From: Chara braunii
Lineage: Eukaryota; Streptophyta; Charophyceae; Charales; Characeae
Assembly: GCA_003427395.1 (NCBI GenBank)
Contig: BFEA01000183.1
Coordinates: forward strand, 872,574-896,169
Direction: 5' to 3'
DNA: 23,596 nt
Under the pieces are notes generated by a model. It saw only the letters and a program-made list of their open reading frames with translations. It was not told the DNA's origin and did no database searches. How positions within the stretch are numbered: the stretch's first letter is position 1; each line of letters begins with the position of its first letter. Both the position numbers and the translations under genes were made by a program. Shown one piece after another: positions 17,940-23,596 of the stretch.

Positions 17940-18061
17940 TTAGACACCACAATCCAACTCAAACCCTCGCTACAGACAAGAAACCGCCGCTCAAGCTTTC
18001 AGTCCTCGTACCAGAAGTCGCTACTTCTCACACCCCCCTTGCTAGGGTGACAAGGCAACAC
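17940..18061 (+). repeat. GGTTACAGGGC module block 5, left half (split by the LINE)
   Basis: The sequence from ACCACAATCC to GCTAGGGTGACAAGGCAACAC matches 22917-23010. It continues at 22521 after the LINE insertion. Here the core word has changed to GGTGACAAGGCAAC. Confidence 0.65.
18048..18061 (+). repeat. Target-site duplication, left copy
   Basis: TGACAAGGCAACAC, identical to 22521-22534. The preceding G is also shared, so the duplication is 14 or 15 bases. It directly abuts the poly-T tail. Confidence 0.92.
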
Positions 18062-18086
18062 TTTTTTTTTTTCTTTTCTTTTTTTT

Positions 18087-18736
18087 AAGGCCGTTATGCA
18101 AGGCCTCTATCCTGGTGGTGGTAAGAGAACCACCGGGATTGAGGCTTGCCTGGCGGGCCACTCCATCTATTGGTGGGGAGCAACACCTGCTGGAAACTGG
18201 GTCCAGCGTCCCTTAAATACATCTTTTACAAAACAGTACATTGTTGAAAGTGACGCCATTTTGCTGGAAACCGGGTCCAGCGTCCCATATCCAATCTACT
18301 CTTCTATACCTATCTTGTAGCAGGGTCGGGTATTGGGGGGAGAAACACCGGGGGGCACCAGTGGAGTCTCCCTCCATCCCCTAGCCCCCGCCATCCACCT
18401 ACTATCCTCATGGTGCCTATTGTGTCTTTGCTGAACACTAGACTCTTTCCTGAGAATGCACTGAGAAATTTATGCTGAGAATCGGGCTCTTTTTTTGAAA
18501 TTATTGCTGCAAAAAAGTTGGACGAGATAGAGCACCGATGCTGGAAACCGGGTCCAGCGTCCCATCCTGGTCTATTCTAAAAACAGGGCTGTAGCAGGGG
18601 CCCAGTCATAACCACTGAGGGGCAGCAGTGAGTTCCTTCCGTTTCCCTGCTTGCCCGTCAACCTTGCTGCTCTGTTTGCCCCATAAAGATAAACTCTGCC
18701 CATTACCCCACAAAAACCAGCCTCCAAAACAGAGAC
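18087..18736 (-). other. LINE 3' UTR with three stem-loops
   Basis: On the sense strand the UTR carries three copies of GCTGGA-CCC(G/A)GTT-TCCAGC, at 18540-18558, 18263-18281 and 18189-18207. The last is followed by the box GCTCCCCACCAATAGATGGAG and lies about 100 bases from the poly-A tail. Another inverted repeat, GGTGGT...ACCACC, lies near 18114-18138. Confidence 0.7.
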
Positions 18737-20643
18737 TCATGACGTCGTTAATTCTACTAGGGATAAAGGGTGTGGGGGGAAGGGGTCCGAGAAATCGGAA
18801 GCTGGCCTCATTGGGAAGCTCGAGTCAATGTCAGTCCATTCCTTAAATTTCAGGCAGTAATCCCTTCTTACCATCTCTCCCTCCCCCTGAAGGCCCTCGT
18901 CCGCATCCCCTGACCATCTCACCTGCGCAATCCAGTCTTCTCTTTCCCCCCCCAACCATTCTTGGCAGAATTTAGTGATCCTTTCTTTAATGTCTTTTGG
19001 TTGCTGAAGGAGGTCTAGCTTGCGTTTTACTGTCTGCCATCTATCAGTTATGTCCAACTGGAGTTGGTTTTTGATATGCTCGTGCACCTCCTCCCCCTCC
19101 AATCGTACTTCTTCCATTGTCAAAACACATCTTTGCCACCACAGTGTCCGTAAGATTGTTCGTCTCCCCAGGTCAAACATGTTATTCGCAAATTCCTCTT
19201 CGGGCTGTACTGGCCAATAGCCTGTTAGGATGGTCCGCCAGTCCCATGGCCAGAGGGATCCAGGGACTATGTGCTGCCAGATCCGCTCCCACCAGTGCCA
19301 GGTGAGGGCGACGTTCGGGCACTGTAGGAAGATGTGCTCAATGGTTTTGGCTGCTTTTTTGGTCGGGTACTCTCGGAGGCATCTGCTGCACCAGGGGAGA
19401 GCGCGGCCCTGCTGTTCCAGCCTGGTGTGGTCAATCAGCCAGTTGTTGGTAGAAAGGCACCTATGGGTTATCTTCCATTGCAGGGAGGTGATTTTGGCTG
19501 GCCTCCTCTTGCATTCCTGGAACCACTTAATTGGGGCTAGCAGATGTCTGTCAACGTTTAGGTGTCTATACCAACGATCATTCACTGTGTCTTTTAGGTT
19601 CCATCTTGGCTTGATCATCTTGTATGTGGTTTTAACAGAGAGGTTTTCAAGTGTTGTGTCCCTGTGGGTACCTCCTCGTGTCGGGCCAGCAGGTTTCCAT
19701 CTCCACTCCCTTGGGTCCAAACCCAGTTCTGTGATCGGGGTTCCAGGTCTATATACCCAACGTTTTTCTCCTTCCCCCATCACTCTAACCCGGTCAACTT
19801 CTTCCTTGTCCGTCCAGACAAAGGCGGTTGCGCTGCCAATTAGTTTGTTCCCCTTCGTTATAATATAATACTCAATTAACACTTCCGTAGGTCTGACGAG
19901 GTGGACCACCCCGACCCTACCAAGGTCCCCTTTCTGCATCACCCAGTCTCCTTCCTTGTGGACTAGACCCGTTCTTAGAATATTATACCATTGGAGGGGA
20001 AGAGCTTCTATTATTCCATCCAGAGCCTCCTGTACATGATGGCAATAGCGTAGTTTTTCCTTCATTTGTTCTAGATTCCTCCATGTTCCCGTTCTGACAT
20101 CCCATAGGTCCCCCACCCTCCTTATCCCATGTTTGATCCATCCTTTCCATGGAGGGGCGGAGCTGCACCTCACCTGCCCGTCGGAATCCGTGATGCGCCG
20201 ATTGCCAAAGAGGGGTTGTCGATATACTTCCTCCCATCTCTCTGGTTCTGGACGGTCTGGGGGGGGGAGCTTCCGCCATATTTTGATCATTCGTGGTCAG
20301 TATTCGTCTTTTAATGTGCCATCCCTTTGATCTCCTCTCCCTCTGCGCAGGAGTTTCCGGTACCTGTCATCTAGCCATAAGAGCGGGTCCACCCTTGCCG
20401 GGGCTTCTGGTGCAAGTCTGGCAATCTGTTCCATGGCTAACGGGTGTCAGGGTTGGGCAGTTTCCAGGATGAGGTTTTTAATCCATTGCGTGCTGAGGGC
20501 CTGGGTTTGGAGAGTCGGGTCGATAATCCCCAAGCCACCTTTAGCCTTGGGTTGGATTACTGCGTCCCATGCTACCCTGCTAATGGCGTGCTCGCATCCA
20601 CTGTCTCCTACACTGCGAATTGCAGTAATTCTCCCAAAGAGCC
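18737..20643 (-). pseudogene. LINE ORF2, C-terminal half (thumb to zinc-binding domain)
   Basis: The minus strand starts with 'HAISRVAWDAVIQPKAKGGL', the segment that follows the RT palm in LINE proteins. A 517-residue open frame follows from 20290 down to a stop at 18737. Residues 301-324 of that frame (about 19319-19390) hold a CCHC zinc-binding motif, C-x2-C-x14-H-x4-C, in the zf-RVT region that starts with 'KITSLQWKITHRCLSTNNW'. Two stops interrupt the reading before it: one near 20447 and a TGA just upstream of 20290. The upstream half of the same protein lies to the right in the opposite orientation. Confidence 0.85.
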
Positions 20644-20644
20644 C

Positions 20645-22520
20645 CACCCGGGGCTGGACCACAAAACGTGTGGGGCCTTACTATCCTTTAGGAAAAGGCC
20701 GGACCAAGGACCAGGATTCTACAAACTGAATACCTCCCTTCTAAAATCACCAGAGTTTCAGGAGATGATAAACAAAGCATGGGAACAATGGCGATCTTTC
20801 CGACATCAATTTGACTCAGAAATACAGTGGTTCAATAACGACCTACTCTTCTTAGGACGGAAGTGCAATGAATTCTCTAAGCGGAACGCAAAGAAACGTA
20901 ACCTTCAGGAAATGGAACTTCACAAACAACTTCACACCTTGGAAAGCCAAGGGACTTCGGATGAACCTAGTAATATTATTCAAGAGTTGCGGGAGCGATT
21001 GCTGCAGCACGCTCAATATAGGTGGCAAGGAGCTAAAATCAGAGGAAAACTCACCAAATGGACATCCGAAGGAACCATGGACACACGGTTTTTTGGCATA
21101 GCAAAAGCAAGAGCACACCGTAACATTGTTGAGGCTTTTCTTAATCCTGATAATGAATATGAGGTGACCAACACCACGACACACTGCACAAGTATGGCGC
21201 GAACCTTTTTTAAGCAACTCTTCTCCTCGCAAATAACAAACCCCCTTGAGGAAGGACACCAAAGGGAGCTGGAGGATTTCCTCGGCCCATTGGATAAAAT
21301 TCTTAATCCTCAGCAGAAGGACAAAATTGAACAACCTGTTAAGAAAGAGGAGATATGGACGGTCGTCCTTCAGATGGACAAGGATAAAACTCCAGGGATG
21401 GATGGTTTTCCTAAAGAATTTTGGGAAACCATGTGGCCGACCCTACACCAAGACCTGATGAGTTACTACGGGGTGGTGTGGAAAACAGGACAGATGGGGG
21501 AATGCGTGGGTTAGGGAGTGTTGTCCCTCTTATGCAAAAAAGGAGATAAAATGAATATCAGAAACTACCGACCCATCACCTTGCTAACGGTCGTCTACAA
21601 GATGCTTGCTAAAGCCCTCGCAAATCGATTGCTTGAGGTAATGGAGGATATTATCCACCCGGCCCAATCAGGATTTATAAGGCTCAGGAACATCCAGGAA
21701 AACATACTCCTAGTCAATGAGATGATCCATCTGGCTCAGCAATCGAAACAGAACGCGGCCTTCATCTTTATTGATTTCGAGAAGGCCTATGATCATGTGG
21801 ATTCGACCTTCCTGGATGCATGCCTCCAGAAAATGAATTTCGGACCCAACCTGAGAAGATGGGTTCATATCCTCCACCATAATGCAACGACACGTGTGCA
21901 AATAAATGAGAATTTAGCACCAGCAATTACGCTGCAGCGCTCGGTCAGACAAGGGGACCCCATCGCCCCCTTCCTTTTTGTTATAATTATGGAAACACTG
22001 TTGGCCAATTTACGGCATAACAAGGACATGAGGAAAATTAAGATTGCAAATATCCCAGAGGAAGCCATCCCGGTATGCTCCCTCTTCGCCGACGATCTCA
22101 CAATAATGACCGATGCCTGGGAGGGTAACATGGAGGAGATACAGAGGCTGATGGATCGGTTCTGCAAACTGTCAGATATGGCTGTCAACTGGGGGACCAA
22201 AACAGTGGGGTGGTGGATGCACCATCAAGGGGAGCGACCGTCGGAAGCTCCCCCGCATTAAATGGCTCCCCCTGGAAGCCACGGTGAGAGTGTTGGATGT
22301 CCAAATGACAGCAAACGGAAAGCCAACCACGAATGACGAATGGGTCCAGTCGCCTGCTCAAGACAGGATGATGGAATGGAATCAGAAGCCAACCTCGATT
22401 TTCGGGAGGGCACTAGTCATCAATAAGGTCGTAATGGCGTCACTTTGGTACAAATCACTCATCTAACCTTTAAGCGCAGCAGCCTTGAAGGCGTTCAAGA
22501 AGCAGGCAGCAGCGTTTCTG
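20645..22520 (+). pseudogene. LINE ORF2, inverted upstream half with reverse transcriptase domain
   Basis: The plus strand begins with the last residues of the endonuclease region ('RPDQGPGFYKLNTSLL'), a linker, and then the RT domain. Palm motifs are intact: 'IFIDFEKAYDHVD' (motif A), 'SVRQGDPIAPFLFV' (motif B) and 'SLFADDLTIM' with FADD at 22085-22096 (motif C). A TAG at 21512-21514 interrupts the frame before 'NYRPITLL', a frameshift lies between about 22190 and 22255, and the frame then resumes with 'KWLPLEATVRVL'. It ends at 'LSAAALKAFKKQAAAFL', cut by the insertion boundary. RT activity of this copy is not expected. Confidence 0.88.
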
Positions 22521-22534
22521 TGACAAGGCAACAC
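22521..22534 (+). repeat. Target-site duplication, right copy
   Basis: TGACAAGGCAACAC, identical to 18048-18061. It is followed by AAAATGCCCCAGC, the natural continuation of the module. Confidence 0.92.
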
Positions 22535-22790
22535 AAAATGCCCCAGCACCGAACTGACTGTTTTCTGACGGACAGGAGGTGTCTTCCTCCCCCGACAACC
22601 TCCTTAGCTGCAAAACCCCCCTACTGGGTTAGAGGGTCACCGCCCCAGCATCAACTACGTTGAACGAGGTAGTTATGCCTTTCATTCTCGGCATAACTCC
22701 AAAGGCCTCAGGCTCCTCTGGTCACAGAGCCACTACTCCAGCACCCGCCAATGTTGCCCCACCCCGCCCTTCTAGTAGACTTACCACCCT
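22521..22790 (+). repeat. GGTTACAGGGC module block 5, right half
   Basis: The continuation of 17940-18061 after the LINE: TGACAAGGCAACACAAAATG, GACTGTTTTCTGACGG, then two further degenerate cores (GGGTTAGAGGGTCACCGCCC near 22626 and GGTCACAGAGCC near 22719). Confidence 0.6.
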
Positions 22791-22916
22791 GAGCCACCCT
22801 TCCTCTACTGCGCGAGTCCACCCAAAATTCCTTCCAAACCATACTTCCGACTTTCACCTTCCCATTTAGAAACCAAAAGGAAAAAGGATGAGAACTAGAA
22901 CCACTAACAATTCATC

Positions 22917-23260
22917 TCCTACCCTCACCACAGATAAAGGACACGCCGACCAGGCTTTCAATCCTTGTACCAGAAATCATCAGATCTCATACCCCCCTGC
23001 TAGGGTTACAAGGCAACACAAACTGCCTCAATATCGATCTAACTGTTTTTGACGGACAAAGAGCGCCTTCCCCCCTCGACAACTCTCTTAAATGTAAGGC
23101 CCCTCAAAAGGTTACAGGGTCACCGCCCCGGCAACAACTACGTCAGGCGAGATGAATATGCCTTCCACCCTCGGCATAACTTCAATGGCCTCAAGCTCCC
23201 TGGTCACAGAGCAAATGCTCCAGCATTGACCAATGTCGTCCCACCCCACCCTTCTAGTTA
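22917..23260 (+). repeat. GGTTACAGGGC module block 6, equivalent of the empty LINE target
   Basis: The run from GACACGCCGACC through GCTAGGGTTACAAGGCAACA to ACTGTTTTTGACGGAC matches block 5 across the LINE insertion point without the LINE. Two more cores follow near 23109 (AGGTTACAGGGTCACCGCCC) and 23203 (GGTCACAGAGCAAATGCTCC), parallel to those in block 5. Confidence 0.65.
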
Positions 23261-23596
23261 GACTTACCATCCTGACCCGCCCATCCCTCCTCTAAGTAAG
23301 CCCCCCACACTTCCTCATGCCTCTAATTCGACCTTCCCCTTTTTGTTTGCAAAAACCGCATCATAACTAAGACTAATTACTTGAGAAAATACCATACTTG
23401 CGGCGCATCAACGTGCGCTGCACCGCGCACATGTGCCGCACTACGCACAGCAAATGACACGCTCGCACGGGGTGTGGCGCACCCCAAAAATAAGGGGTCG
23501 CGAAAAGAAAAGAAAAGTTGGGGAGGGGTGTTTTAGACCCGAGTGGAGGTCGTGCGGGGCCTCCAAAAAAGAAGGGGGGAAGTTCGTTTTTTTTTT

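Larger units (their letters stand above)
18062..22520 (-). mobile_element. LINE insertion with inverted 5' half (twin-priming structure)
   Basis: The insertion starts with poly-T (18062-18086), the element's poly-A tail on the minus strand. It then has a 3' UTR of about 650 bases, the C-terminal half of ORF2 on the minus strand to about 20643, and from there the upstream half of ORF2 in the opposite orientation to 22520. It is flanked by TGACAAGGCAACAC on both sides. The inverted half ends in the codons for 'AAAFL' and the other half starts near the following 'W/G' of the family, so little or nothing was lost at the inversion. ORF1 and most of the endonuclease domain are absent (5' truncation). 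The presence of a C-terminal zinc-knuckle and no RNase H suggests an L1-like clade, which I hold loosely. Confidence 0.88.
17374..23596 (+). other. GST intron 2, extending beyond the window
   Basis: It starts with GTACGT at 17374. No acceptor followed by the expected third exon was found. The intron holds a poly-T/TG microsatellite, module blocks, and a 4.5 kb LINE insertion in antisense orientation. The last 330 bases (23261-23596) contain GCGCAC words near 23400-23440 but nothing I can name. Confidence 0.6.

Noticed and set aside
20444-20640. N-terminal extension of the plus-strand 356-residue frame
   Set aside because: This part is antisense to the other half of the LINE ('AWDAVIQPKAKGGL' on the minus strand), so it is fortuitously open; the real plus-strand LINE sequence starts near 20645.

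Overview
The window looks like repeat-dense nuclear DNA of a streptophyte (plant or charophyte-type alga). Three things point that way: two spliced exons of a phi-class glutathione S-transferase, a chromodomain-bearing Ty3/gypsy element, and a CCCTAAA-type telomere-like motif. A charophyte such as Chara would fit the long repeat-filled introns, but that is only a guess. There are no bacterial operons, rRNA genes, CRISPR arrays or convincing complete tRNA genes.

Layout. Bases 124-7752 hold a decayed chromovirus (Ty3/gypsy) on the minus strand. Reading leftward its order is 5' LTR (about 6593-7752), gag, protease, a deletion-damaged reverse transcriptase, RNase H, integrase with chromodomain, and a truncated 3' LTR (124-481). 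Bases 7753-10744 hold short repeats: a pair of direct repeats (8017-8293, 8552-8882) carrying a tRNA-like B box and T arm, an N-joined 100-base duplication, palindromes, a LINE tail and a tandem duplication just upstream of a gene start. From 10745 on, a plus-strand GST gene is visible. Exon 1 (10745-10891) ends at CAA|GTGAGT. Intron 1 is about 6.4 kb. Exon 2 (17325-17373) is 49 nt and is followed by GTACGT. Exon 3 is not in the window, so intron 2 extends beyond the right edge.

The introns are packed with one LINE family and with a dispersed plus-strand module whose core is GGTTACAGGGCAAC. The best-preserved LINE occupies 18062-22520 inside intron 2, antisense to the gene. Its 3' half (minus strand) and 5' half (plus strand, containing the RT domain) are in opposite orientations, and the insertion is flanked by a perfect 14-base target-site duplication, TGACAAGGCAACAC. 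This is the structure expected from twin priming. A related module copy at 22917-23070 shows what the target looked like before insertion.

The most interesting new signal is a short stem-loop, GCTGNN-CCCGGTT-NNCAGC, in the 3' tails of the LINE copies. Its two variable stem pairs change in a compensatory way between copies, which suggests a selected RNA structure, possibly the one recognised by the LINE's own reverse transcriptase. Two duplications joined by single Ns, and a 120-N gap beside a poly-T run, show that the assembly is unreliable in places.
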